From assembly GCF_003001905.1 (NCBI RefSeq), contig NZ_PVNE01000001.1, positions 186,001 to 250,000 of the forward strand: 64,000 nucleotides of DNA, written 5' to 3'. Numbering within the stretch: position 1 is the stretch's first letter; the number at the start of each line of letters is the position of its first letter. The position numbers were made by a program, and so were the translations under genes. The notes beneath the pieces were generated by a model. The model did not search any database. It was not told the DNA's origin and saw only the letters and a program-made list of their open reading frames with translations. The DNA is from Planifilum fimeticola. Lineage in GTDB: Bacteria; Bacillota; Bacilli; Thermoactinomycetales; DSM-44946. Positions 26,568-37,181 of this stretch are shown in pieces.

Positions 26568-27452
26568 TCACCCCATTTCTTCCTTCGTCAGATAGTCCAG
26601 CAGCTCTTCCAGCGGAAGGGGTTTTTCATCGATCACTTCACAACCCGCCCGCTCCAGATCGGCCAATGTTCTTTGGGCATCCATCGAAACGACGTGGATC
26701 ATCATGCCTTCCTTCACGTCAAAGACGCCCCGGATGTCGTCCCAGGAGACGGGTCCCGCATTGCGGATCCAGATCTGACGCCAGGAGGTTTGCAGTTCGT
26801 CCTTTTCAATGGGACCCTGAATCCTCCCGTTTTTCAAGACGAGAATGTAATCGGCCAATTGGTGAATGTCCTCCACCACGTTGGTGGCGAGCAGGACCGT
26901 CCGGTTCGCCTGTTCCATATAGGAGGCGAGGGTCTCCCGGTATACCCGCTTGCTGTTGAAATCCAATCCGTTGGCGGGCTCATCCAGGAGCAGCAGACGG
27001 GCCTGACTGCTCAAGGCCAGGGTCAGGGCCGCCTTTTTGCGGGCCCCCTGGGACAGCTTGGCCACGGGCTTTTCCGTGGGGAGGCGAAAGGATCGGACCA
27101 GCGATTCGTACATCCGATCATCCCAGCCGGGATACCAGCGGTGGATCAGATGACGCAACTCCTTGAGGGTGAAGTCTTCGCACCCCGACAGGGGTTCCGG
27201 CACGTAGGCGATCTGCCGGCTTATTTCCAGATCGTGCGCTTCATAGGAAAGCCCCAGGATGCGGAGCGTTCCCGAATCGGGCTGGATCAGATTTTTGCAG
27301 ATTCTGAGCAGCGTGCTCTTCCCGGATCCGTTGGCGCCGATCACGGCGTACACCGCCCCCTGATCCAATGTCAGGTGCAATGGGCCGAGCCGAAACCCGT
27401 CCCGGCGCTTGACCAATCCGTCCAGGTACACGGCCGCTTTTCCGTCACTCAT
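26568..27452 (-). CDS. ABC transporter ATP-binding protein
   Basis: A 294-residue ABC ATPase of the YtrB/CcmA-like type. Walker A is GANGSGKST (about 39-47), the signature is LSQGARKKAALTLAL and Walker B is LLLLDEPANGLDF. A C-terminal extension of about 80 residues follows the ATPase domain. It overlaps the GntR gene by eight bases and is the last gene of a four-gene minus-strand cluster (small multidrug-export-like protein, ABC-2-like permease, GntR, ATPase). This layout resembles the YtrA-controlled ABC systems that respond to cell-wall antibiotics. Export of a toxic compound is an inference. Confidence 0.85.
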   Translation of the reverse strand: MSDGKAAVYLDGLVKRRDGFRLGPLHLTLDQGAVYAVIGANGSGKSTLLRICKNLIQPDSGTLRILGLSYEAHDLEISRQIAYVPEPLSGCEDFTLKELRHLIHRWYPGWDDRMYESLVRSFRLPTEKPVAKLSQGARKKAALTLALSSQARLLLLDEPANGLDFNSKRVYRETLASYMEQANRTVLLATNVVEDIHQLADYILVLKNGRIQGPIEKDELQTSWRQIWIRNAGPVSWDDIRGVFDVKEGMMIHVVSMDAQRTLADLERAGCEVIDEKPLPLEELLDYLTKEEMG

Positions 27453-27852
27453 CTCGGATCCCTCTCTTCTCCATCATTTCCTTGAGCACCTGTTCAAAGA
27501 GCTCTCTCGTTTCCCGCGGATCCCGCTTCAAATCCAGGCTCATGCCGATGGCATGGCGAAACGCTTCATACAGCGTTTCATGGGCCACTTGTTCCTTTTT
27601 CTCCGCCTTCACTTCCGCCACAAAGGTTCCCTTCCCCTGGATCGTCCGGATATAGCCCTGCTGCTCCAGGTTTTGATAGGCCCTGCGGGTGGTGATCACG
27701 CTGCAGGACAGCTCTTTGGCCAACGCCCGAATGGAGGGAAGCGGCGTCCCCGCCGCCAGCTGACCGCCGACGATCAGGGCGATGATTTGCCGCTCGATCT
27801 GATGATAGATCGGTTCACGACTGCTTTCCGCGATTCGAATGGGAAGACGAAT
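27445..27852 (-). CDS. GntR/YtrA-type regulator, probable ATT start
   Basis: A 135-residue repressor with a winged helix (EPIYHQIERQIIALIVGG, PSIRALAKELSCSV, RRAYQNLEQQGYI, GKGTFVA) and a short C-terminal helix region, the size of the YtrA subfamily. No ATG, GTG or TTG fits. The reading frame begins after a TAG, and ATT at 27852 stands 7 bases after GGAGGGGG, with the helix-turn-helix starting at the usual distance. An ATT start is rare and would keep synthesis low. The first in-frame TTG (27723) would delete the DNA-binding helix. It probably represses its own cluster. Confidence 0.78.
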   Translation of the reverse strand: MRLPIRIAESSREPIYHQIERQIIALIVGGQLAAGTPLPSIRALAKELSCSVITTRRAYQNLEQQGYIRTIQGKGTFVAEVKAEKKEQVAHETLYEAFRHAIGMSLDLKRDPRETRELFEQVLKEMMEKRGIRDE

Positions 27853-27870
27853 GGCCCTTCCCCCTCCTTT

Positions 27871-28611
27871 CTAGGGCAAATCGACGCGGGTGATCCGCCG
27901 GGTCAACACGCTCTTCCACAGCCCGACAAAGACGATTGCCACCAGGCAGGCGGCCAACCCCGGCAATGCCTCATAGGTTTGAACCAGATGCAAAACCCTC
28001 TCGAAGATGGCCCTCTCCTGATTCCAATCCAGGACATGCCAGGTGATCAGTCCCCCAAACAGAGCGAAGACAAGGATGAAAGAAATCACCGTGTACGTTT
28101 TGAAGCGGATCCCGAACTCCAGACAGGTGAACAGACCGCACAGGGTCAAACCGTAACCGAACCAGAACAGGAGAAAAAAGCCGTAGAGCGGAAGACCCCA
28201 CTGGGATACGTAACCGTTCCAACCGACAGCGGTCATCGCCGCAAACAAGGCAAGGGTGCCCGCCACATAACTGATGAGGGAATAGATCAACCGGCTCCAC
28301 ACGATGACGGACAGCGGAATGGGCCACATGCGCAGAAAGCCCAGCCGCTTCAGAAAGGGATCTTTCTTGAGGGAAGACCAGGAAAGATATTCTCGGGAAA
28401 AGGCGGTCCCCATGACGGGAAGGACAGCGATCAACAGATAATCCACCATCAAATCGTTCATGTTGGCCGTCTCGGGATCCCTGATATAACCGTTTAAGAG
28501 GACTCCAAACATCAAACCCAGGAAGAGGGCGAAGAGGAGCCCCCCCGCAAGTCCGATCCACCGCCGGCGCAGCTCCGTCAGCGCAAACCAAAGCGCTTGG
28601 GACATATCCAT
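27871..28611 (-). CDS. ABC-2-like membrane permease
   Basis: A 246-residue membrane protein with six predicted segments and the layout of ABC-2 type permeases; short loops and an RITRVDLP tail. The ATG at 28611 has AAAGGGAG just upstream; the frame further upstream is not protein-like. It lies 11 bases after the small multidrug-export-like gene and 18 bases before the GntR start, so all four belong to one transcript. It should form a complex with the ATPase at 26568-27452. Substrate unknown. Confidence 0.75.
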   Translation of the reverse strand: MDMSQALWFALTELRRRWIGLAGGLLFALFLGLMFGVLLNGYIRDPETANMNDLMVDYLLIAVLPVMGTAFSREYLSWSSLKKDPFLKRLGFLRMWPIPLSVIVWSRLIYSLISYVAGTLALFAAMTAVGWNGYVSQWGLPLYGFFLLFWFGYGLTLCGLFTCLEFGIRFKTYTVISFILVFALFGGLITWHVLDWNQERAIFERVLHLVQTYEALPGLAACLVAIVFVGLWKSVLTRRITRVDLP

Positions 28612-28622
28612 CACTCTCCCTT

Positions 28623-29117
28623 TCAAGTTCCTTGAGGAATCGCCCATTCAAAGCCGTAATGGGATCCGACCGCGAGAAGGGTCGTCCAGAGGAAAATACT
28701 TACGGTCATCCAGAGGGTCACCTTTCCCTTCGATGTCCGGAAGGCCATGGCCACCGCCGCGGCGAGATGCGTACCGGTGGCCAGCGGAGACAGCAGGGCA
28801 AGCCCCGGCAGGCCAAACCGTTCCCACAGGCGACGGGCGCGCTGTTTCCGCTTGGACGGCGCTTCTTCCGATGCACCGGCTCGGGACGGCTTCCTCCTCT
28901 TCCGCCACTGATTCCAGCGATCAAACAGCAGGATGACGAGAAATACGGTAATCCAATTGCCCAGGAATCCGAGGACCGCCACCGATATCGGATGCAAACC
29001 CATCAGGACGCCGAGGGGAATGACACCTACCTCGATCCACGGCACAGCGGCCAACAGAAACAAAGAGATGTACGCTCCCGCTTCAAAGGATTCGATCAAC
29101 ACCCTCAGTTCTTCCAT
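28623..29117 (-). CDS. Small multidrug export-like membrane protein
   Basis: A 164-residue protein with four to five membrane segments and a basic cytoplasmic loop (about residues 70-95, KRRKPSR and SKRKQRARR). The motif AVPWIEVGVIPLGVLMGL and the later PLATGTHLAAAVAMAF fit the small multidrug export protein family (Sm_multidrug_ex), whose function is poorly supported. The start at 29117 follows GGGGGAG. It is the first gene of the ABC/GntR cluster. Confidence 0.7.
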   Translation of the reverse strand: MEELRVLIESFEAGAYISLFLLAAVPWIEVGVIPLGVLMGLHPISVAVLGFLGNWITVFLVILLFDRWNQWRKRRKPSRAGASEEAPSKRKQRARRLWERFGLPGLALLSPLATGTHLAAAVAMAFRTSKGKVTLWMTVSIFLWTTLLAVGSHYGFEWAIPQGT

Positions 29118-29168
29118 GCTCCCCCACCGCCTTCCTTTCGGTGTGTATGTGTTTATATCTATATATAC

Positions 29169-29195
29169 AGTATAACATTCCCGTTGCTTTGTCAA
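29169..29195 (-). promoter_or_regulatory. Promoter of the ABC/GntR cluster
   Basis: TTGACA (29190-29195), a 15-base spacer and an extended -10 TGTTATACT (TATACT 29169-29174) on the minus strand. An AT-rich, roughly symmetric stretch with alternating TATA follows at 29151-29168 and could be the GntR operator, but the symmetry is poor. Confidence 0.6.
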
Positions 29196-29262
29196 TCGTT
29201 TTTCTGTCCATCATAAAAAGGGGCGCCATGGGGAATTCCGAAATTAACGGAGACGGTTCAGG

Positions 29263-29268
29263 TATAAT
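29263..29268 (+). promoter_or_regulatory. -10 element upstream of the AraC response regulator
   Basis: A perfect TATAAT, 115 bases before the chosen start; no good -35 is visible. Confidence 0.4.
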
Positions 29269-29382
29269 GGGAGCATGACAGACGAAACGGCGAAGTTGAG
29301 GGCGTGTCGCCGGGCGCCTGACCCGCAGTTAGCACATCTGATGATCGTTTTTTTCAGTCCGGAACGGGTGGAGATGATGACC

Positions 29383-30891
29383 GTGAAACTGTTGATCGCA
29401 GACAGGGATGCAAAGGAACGGACCGGTCTGGAGTGGCTGATCCAATCCTATCCAGTTCCCTTCGACCGGGTGATCCATGCGGAAAATCCTGATTCCGCCC
29501 TGGAGCAGCTCCTGCAGGAGGTTCCGCAGGTGATCTGCGTCGAGCTGGACATGATCCCCCGGGACCTGTGGGACGGCTTTCGGCAAACGGTTCGCCGATA
29601 CGCCCGCAGGGTGATCGGCATCACGGCGGAGGCCACCTTCGAACGGGCGATGCAGGCGATCGAACTGCGCGCCGTCGACCTGTGGGTCAAACCCGTGTCC
29701 CCGGACCGGGTCCGCCGGACCTTGAGCCGCTGCTACCGGGAACTGGCGGAAACCGCCCGCATCCAATCTCCTCCCTCCCCGTCGGCGCCCCCCTCCTTTT
29801 CCTACCGGGCGCTTTTTCTGGGGGAAGAAGAAGCAAAGCCCGCCACCCTGCTCTTGATCCAGCCGGAAACGCCCGAGGAGATCGCTCCCCTGCACCGTTT
29901 TTTGCAAAATTATCCCTTTCGCTCGCAGCCGACCCTGTTTCCCTTGAGCGATGCCGTCGTCGCCCTTTTTCCCCGGGGAGGGAAAGAAAACGAGCAGGAT
30001 CTGCACCGGGAAGCCTACCGGATGATCAACGAAGGGGCCGAGCGGCTCGGCATCTCGCTGTTCGTGGTGCTTCATCCGGGCGGAAATGCGCCCACCCTGC
30101 GGGACCAATACCAGACCGCCCGTCAGGCGTTGCAACTCCGCTTTTACCGGGGGGACCGGCAGGTGGTGAAGGCGAAGCAGCCGGTCCAGTGGCGGGAACT
30201 GGATCCCTTTCTCACGCCGGAGGAACAGCACCGGTGGCTGGAGATGCTGGACGGGCGGAATCGGGACGACGCAAAAAACTGGATGCAACACGAGTTTCTC
30301 TCCCTTACGCCTCCCTATCCGGATCCGGGTCTGCTCCGCATCCGCCTGACGAGCATTCTGGCCCAGCTCCGCCGGTTCATGAAGCGGGAAGGGCTCAACC
30401 GGGACAAGATCCTGGAAAACCGGTACCATCAGATTTTTGCCACGGTGCTCTACCAACCCCTCCTGTATCGGATCGTGCAGGACCTTTTGCTCTTCATCTA
30501 CGAGCTTTTTGAGGCCGCGGAAGATCCTGCCCGCCGGGAGTTTTCCGACCCGGTGGAACAGGGCGTCCGGTATATGGAAAAGGAGTTCCACCGTTCGGAG
30601 TTGAGCCTGAAGGAGGTGGCCGAACATGTGGGACGAAACCCCGCCTATTTCAGCCACCTCCTGTCCCGCCAGAAAAAGGTCACCTTCCGGGAACTGCTCC
30701 GAACCATCCGGATCCGCCACGCCCGCCGGTTGCTCACCTCCACCTCCCTGTCGATCCAGGAAATCGCCGGCCGGTGCGGATTCCCCAACGCCAACCATTT
30801 CAGCCGGGTCTTCAAAGAGGTGATGGGTACCACCCCCCGGGAGTATCGGAATCTAAAAAACAGGAAGGTTGCCAAAGAAGAGGAAGTTTGA
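29383..30891 (+). CDS. Response regulator with AraC-type DNA-binding domain
   Basis: A 502-residue YesN-like regulator. The receiver (about 1-115) keeps the acidic pair (IADRD), the phospho-acceptor in CVELDMIP, a Thr in GITAE and a Lys in VKPVSPD. A long middle region follows, and two AraC helix-turn-helix units end the protein ([18 protein letters not shown] and [19 protein letters not shown]). The GTG at 29383 is chosen because GGAG lies 9 bases upstream and the receiver then starts MKLLIADRD; ATGs at 29374 and 29377 are possible. No kinase gene is adjacent. It lies directly upstream of hutU and may control it, but that is inference. Confidence 0.8.
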   Translation: MKLLIADRDAKERTGLEWLIQSYPVPFDRVIHAENPDSALEQLLQEVPQVICVELDMIPRDLWDGFRQTVRRYARRVIGITAEATFERAMQAIELRAVDLWVKPVSPDRVRRTLSRCYRELAETARIQSPPSPSAPPSFSYRALFLGEEEAKPATLLLIQPETPEEIAPLHRFLQNYPFRSQPTLFPLSDAVVALFPRGGKENEQDLHREAYRMINEGAERLGISLFVVLHPGGNAPTLRDQYQTARQALQLRFYRGDRQVVKAKQPVQWRELDPFLTPEEQHRWLEMLDGRNRDDAKNWMQHEFLSLTPPYPDPGLLRIRLTSILAQLRRFMKREGLNRDKILENRYHQIFATVLYQPLLYRIVQDLLLFIYELFEAAEDPARREFSDPVEQGVRYMEKEFHRSELSLKEVAEHVGRNPAYFSHLLSRQKKVTFRELLRTIRIRHARRLLTSTSLSIQEIAGRCGFPNANHFSRVFKEVMGTTPREYRNLKNRKVAKEEEV

Positions 30892-30894
30892 TGG

Positions 30895-30908
30895 TGAAAT
30901 CGCTTTCA
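30895..30908. promoter_or_regulatory. cre-like site upstream of hutU
   Basis: TGAAATCGCTTTCA matches the CcpA operator consensus TGWAANCGNTNWCA at every fixed position. It starts four bases after the stop of the AraC regulator gene and about 75 bases upstream of a candidate hutU -10 (TATACT, 30983-30988). Histidine degradation is a classic CcpA target. Confidence 0.7.
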
Positions 30909-31027
30909 TCCCCGGCGACGCCCTCAAAAAATCTCCGCCTTTTTCGAAAAAGGGCCTTCTATATCCGCCCCCCCGCATTTCGTATACTCAAAAGAGAAAG
31001 GGAATTGTGACGAAGGAAGGTGCGACC

Positions 31028-32703
<1,676 letters not shown>

Positions 32704-32707
<4 letters not shown>

Positions 32708-33978
32708 GCCGCAGGCCGCTCCTGATCCGCCACGCCAGTCAACTGGTGACGCTGAAGGGAAGCTCCGACGCCCCCCTGACCGGCAAGGCGATGGAGGCGC
32801 TTCACATCATCGAAGACGGAAGCGTCTGGATCGAGGAGGGAATCATTCAATCCGTCGGCACCGACCGGGAAATCACGGAAAAATACGGTTCCCGCCTTGA
32901 GGAGGCCCGGGTGATCGACGCCTCGGGGCGCCTGGTCACCCCCGGTCTGGTGGATCCCCACACCCACCTGGTCTTTGCCGGCAGCCGGGAGAACGAATTT
33001 GAGATGCGCCTGAAGGGCGCCACCTACATGGAGATCATGAACGCCGGCGGGGGCATCCACGCCACCACCTCCGCCACCCAAAAGGCGACGCACGAACAAC
33101 TGTATGAAGAAAGCCGGCGGCGCCTGGATCTGTTCCTGCGCCACGGAGTGACCACCGTCGAGGCGAAGAGCGGTTACGGCCTCACGCTGGAACACGAACT
33201 GAAACAGCTGGAAGTGGCCCGGGAGCTGAATCGAAACCATCCGGTGGACGTGGTTTCCACCTTCATGGGCGCCCACGCCGTCCCCGTCGCCTATCGGGAG
33301 CGGCCCGACGACTTCGTGGATCGGGTCATCCGGGAGATGATCCCCGAGGTGGCCAGGAGAAAGCTGGCCGAATTCAACGACGTCTTCTGCGAAAAGGGCG
33401 TCTTCACCCCCGAACAGTCCCGCCGCATCCTGGAAGCGGGGAAAGAATGGGGACTTCTTCCCAAGATCCACGCCGATGAGATCGAGCCCTACGGAGGAGC
33501 CGAGCTGGCGGCGGAGGTGGGAGCCGTCTCGGCGGACCACCTGCTCAAGGCATCGGAGCAGGGCATCCGCGCCATGGCGGAAAAGGGCGTGGTCGCGGTG
33601 CTGCTCCCGGGAACCGCCTTCTTCCTGATGGCGGAGTCGGCCGACGGGCGGCGGATGATCGACGCCGGGGTCCCCGTCGCCCTGTCCACCGACTGCAACC
33701 CGGGATCCTCCCCCACCGTCTCCATGCCTCTGATCATGAATCTGGGCTGCCTCAAGATGGGCATGACCCCTGCGGAAGTCCTCACCGCCGCCACCATCAA
33801 TGCGGCCCACGCCATCCGGAGGGGGCATGAGATCGGCAGCATCGAGGAAGGGAAAAAGGCGGACCTCGTCCTGTTTGACGTTTCCAACTACATGAGCCTG
33901 CAGTACGCCTTCGGTGTCAACCACGTCCATACGGTGATCAAAGGCGGCGAAGTGGTCCTGTCCAATGAAATCCGGTGA
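32704..33978 (+). CDS. hutI: Imidazolonepropionase
   Basis: Hydrolyses imidazolone propionate to N-formimino-L-glutamate. The 424-residue amidohydrolase has the metal motif [11 protein letters not shown] near residue 80, [20 protein letters not shown] in the middle and [12 protein letters not shown], whose Asp is the usual catalytic/metal residue. Its length and motifs are standard. It overlaps hutU by four bases, so translation is coupled. hutG starts 18 bases after its stop. Confidence 0.94.
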
Positions 33979-33996
33979 GAAGGGAGGCGATGCGGC

Positions 33997-35013
33997 TTGA
34001 CGAACAGCGGGACAGGCTATCCCTATCCGATGCTGAACCCCCCGTCCTTCCGGTGGAACCGGCCGGATCCCCTTCCGGCCGAACCGAAAGTGCACGAGTG
34101 GATCCGGACGCTGGATCTTGGCGAAGCCGTCGCGCCAGACTGGTCCGACATCGACGTCACCCTGCTGGGCGTCCCCCTTTCCCGCTCCTCCATCAGCGCT
34201 TCGGCGGCCAGCGAAACTCCCGACGCCCTCCGGCGGGCGTGGAAATATTTCACCACCTACAACCTGGACGAGGGGGTGGATCTTTCTCCCCTGCGGGTGG
34301 TGGATCTGGGGGACGTGCGCCAGCACGTAACCGACATCGCCGCCTGCCATCGAAACATTCTCGAGGCGATGGCGGCGATGCGGGAGCATCATTCCCACAC
34401 CCTCCCGCTGGTGATGGGCGGTGACCACTCCATCACAGCCATGCTGGTCAAGGGGTGGAAGCGGGCCCACCCGGAGGAGCGGATCGGCATCCTGCAGCTG
34501 GACACCCATTTCGACCTGCGCAGCCTGGAGGATCACGGTCCCACCAACGGAACACCCATCCGCAACCTGATCGAAAGCGGCACGATCCGCGGGGAAGACG
34601 TCTGCAACATCGGCCTCCACGGGTTCTTCAACGCCAAGTCGTTGAAGGAATACGCCGACCGCGCCGGCGTCCGCTACGTCACCCTCAGGGAGGCCCGCCG
34701 CCGGGGGGTGGAAAAGGCCGTCGCCGAAGCCCTCAGCTTTCTGGCCGGCAAGGTGGACACCATCTACCTGACCGTGGATATGGATGTTCTGGATACGGGC
34801 GTCGCTCCCGGCGCCCCCGCCTCCACCCCCGGGGGCATGCGTACAGAGGAATTGTTTGAGGCGGTCCGAATCGCCGGAACCCATCCAAAGGTGAAGGCGA
34901 TGGATCTCGTCTGCCTGGACCCTCATCGGGACGTGCGGGAAGTCACCGTCAAAGCGGGGGTCCACACCATGCTCTCCTTTTTGACCGGTTTTGCGCAGCG
35001 CAAGGGGTTGTGA
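33997..35013 (+). CDS. hutG: Formimidoylglutamase
   Basis: A 338-residue ureohydrolase (arginase/agmatinase fold) that hydrolyses N-formimino-glutamate to glutamate and formamide, the last hut step in Bacillales. Mn-binding motifs are MGGDHSI, QLDTHFDLR (DTHFD where many relatives have DAHxD) and LTVDMDVLDTGVAPG. A TTG at 33997 is the likely start, 9 bases after GGAGG; no ATG fits. The order hutU-hutI-hutG with short gaps forms one operon, continued by the YjiH gene after a structured spacer. Confidence 0.9.
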   Translation: MTNSGTGYPYPMLNPPSFRWNRPDPLPAEPKVHEWIRTLDLGEAVAPDWSDIDVTLLGVPLSRSSISASAASETPDALRRAWKYFTTYNLDEGVDLSPLRVVDLGDVRQHVTDIAACHRNILEAMAAMREHHSHTLPLVMGGDHSITAMLVKGWKRAHPEERIGILQLDTHFDLRSLEDHGPTNGTPIRNLIESGTIRGEDVCNIGLHGFFNAKSLKEYADRAGVRYVTLREARRRGVEKAVAEALSFLAGKVDTIYLTVDMDVLDTGVAPGAPASTPGGMRTEELFEAVRIAGTHPKVKAMDLVCLDPHRDVREVTVKAGVHTMLSFLTGFAQRKGL

Positions 35014-35044
35014 AAACCGGAATCCACCAAGCCGGTGAGGCAAG

Positions 35045-35123
35045 GATGAAGAGCAGTGGGGAATGTGCCGCCAAGCCGCGCTCCTGCGGCCGGAAGGCAC
35101 ATTCCCTCAACCCCTGCTTCATC
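35045..35123 (+). other. Large imperfect stem-loop between hutG and yjiH
   Basis: Outer arms GATGAAG (35045-35051) and CTTCATC (35117-35123) and an inner perfect 11-bp stem, GGGAATGTGCC (35059-35069) with GGCACATTCCC (35096-35106), enclose a 26-base loop that itself can form a GCCGC/GCGGC hairpin. No T run follows, and yjiH starts 24 bases later. It may be an RNA processing, stability or regulatory element. Confidence 0.6.
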
Positions 35124-35147
35124 GGATGACAGCAAGGAGGAATCATC

Positions 35148-36479
35148 ATGGAAAAAACCGCACCGGAAAACGTTCGTCCGCCGGGGCGCTCTGTTCAACC
35201 CTCCGATGTCGCAAAATTGATTCTGTTCAGCGCCGTCGGTCTCTTTATGTTTTTCGTTCCGATCACCCTGGGAGGAACCTCCTCCATTCCGCTGGATCAC
35301 CTGGTAACGGGCATCCGCAACGTCCTCGGGCCGGTTGTTCCCTATTACGCCCTCCTGGTGATCCTTCTCGGGGCCGTCTATCCCTTTGCCCGGGGCACCT
35401 GGAAAAAGGATCGGGTGGAGCAGGTGTTCTCGATTCTCAAGGTTCTGGGACTGATCACGGCGGCCATGCTCGTCTTCGGATTCGGGCCGAAGTGGCTGTT
35501 TGACCCGGATCTCGGTCCCTTCCTCTTCGAAAAACTGGTGATCCCCGTGGGACTGTTGGTCCCCGTCGGCTCCGTCTTCCTGGCCCTGTTGGTCGGCTAT
35601 GGCCTTCTGGAATTCGTCGGTGTCTTCCTCCGTCCGGTCATGCGGCGCATCTGGAAAACCCCCGGACGGTCGGCCATCGACGCCGTCGCCTCCTTCGTCG
35701 GCAGTTACTCCATCGGCCTGCTCATCACCAACCGCCTGTACAAGGAGGGCTATTACAACGCCAAGGAAGCGGCCATCATCGCCACCGGCTTCTCCACCGT
35801 CTCCGCCACCTTCATGATCGTGGTGGCAAAAACCCTGGGACTGATGGAACATTGGAACCTGTATTTCTGGCTCACCTTGTTCGTCACCTTCGCCGTCACC
35901 GCGCTGAGCGTTCGGATTTGGCCCCTCCGCGGCAAACGCGAATCCTACTACGACGGTAAAGGAACGCCGGAGCCGGAAATTCGGGAGCGCCTGCTGCATC
36001 ACGCCTGGCAGGAAGCCCTTAAAGCGTCGGCCAATGCCCCCTCCCTGGCCAAAAACGTCTGGAGCAATCTGCGGGACGGCTTCGTCATGACGATGGCCAT
36101 CCTGCCCTCCATCATGTCCGTCGGACTGATCGGTCTGCTCCTGTCCAAATACACGCCGCTCTTTGACATTCTCGGTTACCTGTACGCGCCCTTCACCTGG
36201 CTGCTGCAGATTCCGGAACCGCTCTTGGCCGCCAAGGCCGCCGCAGTGGAGATCGCCGAGATGTTTTTGCCGGCGCTGCTGGTCGCCGAAGCTCCCCTGG
36301 TCACCAAAATGATCATCGGCATCGTCTCCGTCTCTGCAATCCTGTTCTTCTCCGCCTCCATCCCCTGCATCCTGTCGACGGAGATCCCCATCTCCATCTG
36401 GGAACTGCTGGTCATCTGGGTGGAGCGGACGATCCTGACGCTCCTGATCGCCACGCCGCTGGTTTACCTGCTGTTGTGA
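35148..36479 (+). CDS. YjiH family membrane protein, likely hut transporter
   Basis: A 443-residue membrane protein with about ten segments, of the YjiH type with a nucleoside-recognition (Gate) domain. Motifs such as VASFVGSYSIGLLITNRLYKEG and STVSATFMIVVAKTLG match my memory of the family, which often occurs next to hut genes. A role in uptake of histidine, urocanate or a related compound is therefore likely but unproven. AAGGAGG precedes the ATG. It ends the hut transcript and is followed by a strong terminator. Confidence 0.78.
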   Translation: MEKTAPENVRPPGRSVQPSDVAKLILFSAVGLFMFFVPITLGGTSSIPLDHLVTGIRNVLGPVVPYYALLVILLGAVYPFARGTWKKDRVEQVFSILKVLGLITAAMLVFGFGPKWLFDPDLGPFLFEKLVIPVGLLVPVGSVFLALLVGYGLLEFVGVFLRPVMRRIWKTPGRSAIDAVASFVGSYSIGLLITNRLYKEGYYNAKEAAIIATGFSTVSATFMIVVAKTLGLMEHWNLYFWLTLFVTFAVTALSVRIWPLRGKRESYYDGKGTPEPEIRERLLHHAWQEALKASANAPSLAKNVWSNLRDGFVMTMAILPSIMSVGLIGLLLSKYTPLFDILGYLYAPFTWLLQIPEPLLAAKAAAVEIAEMFLPALLVAEAPLVTKMIIGIVSVSAILFFSASIPCILSTEIPISIWELLVIWVERTILTLLIATPLVYLLL

Positions 36480-36494
36480 GCCCATGGATTTCAC

Positions 36495-36524
36495 CGGATC
36501 CGGTTACGGGATCCGATTTTTTTT
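36495..36524 (+). terminator. Terminator of the hut operon
   Basis: CGGATCC (36495-36501) pairs with GGATCCG (36509-36515) over a seven-base loop and is followed by A and eight T. A textbook intrinsic terminator, 16 bases after the yjiH stop. Confidence 0.88.
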
Positions 36525-36621
36525 GGAATCCTCCGTTTTCGGGTAGGAGTTTCCGAACACCGGATCGTAGAAAAAAAGCAGACAACAAACCAGATTCCTC
36601 GCAAAACCCGTCCAAAGGAGC

Positions 36622-37097
36622 ATGTCCATGCTGTGCTGGTGGATTTATCTTTCGATCGGCCTTCTGTTCGGCGCCTTCGATTTTTACTACCATCGCCTCG
36701 TGTTCGATCTGTTGGCGGAGGACTCCTGTGGTTTGTTCTCAGCCTCGGCATCTGGCTGGTTCCCATCGTCCCCATCGCCCTCCATGAGGCCCGCGCCTCC
36801 CGATCCGCGCCGCGATCCGCTCTCGCCGGTCTCTTGACCTGGTGTGCCTCGATTGCATCGTATTATCTGACCAACGTCGTTCATCTCCTGCTGATCGGCT
36901 ACCCGGGCCGTCCGGAACTTCACATCTCCCGCCGTGGGGATCCGTATTTTTGGGAGAATTGGAGAAGCGTGCTGCAGGGGGATATCATCGAGGGCGGCAT
37001 TTTCGAATGGATATGGGTTGCCGCTGTCGGCGGGTTCGCCGTCGGCTGTGCAACCGGTGCTGCTTATCTTTACGGTCGGAGGAAGGGGCGTCATTAG
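36622..37097 (+). pseudogene. Membrane protein gene with a frameshift
   Basis: Two overlapping frames together encode one membrane protein. The first frame, from ATG 36622, gives MSMLCWWIYLSIGLLFGAFD and runs on through FYYHRLVFDLLAE; the second, from about 36720, continues GLLWFVLSLGIWLVPIVPIA and runs to the stop at 37097 with two more membrane segments and a GRRKGRH end. The shift lies near 36715-36730. The joined product would be about 157 residues with four membrane segments. I do not recognise the family. The frameshift may be real decay, a sequencing error or, less likely, programmed. Confidence 0.6.
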
Positions 37098-37181
37098 ATA
37101 AACGGCAGAAAACTGACAAACGGGGGAAACAGCGGGACCAAAATTGCGTTTCACGCGAATTCATCGGAAAGGAAGGGGAGC

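Noticed and set aside
29151-29176. Operator for the GntR protein in the TATA-rich leader
   Set aside because: The symmetry is too poor to call; kept only as a remark in the promoter entry.
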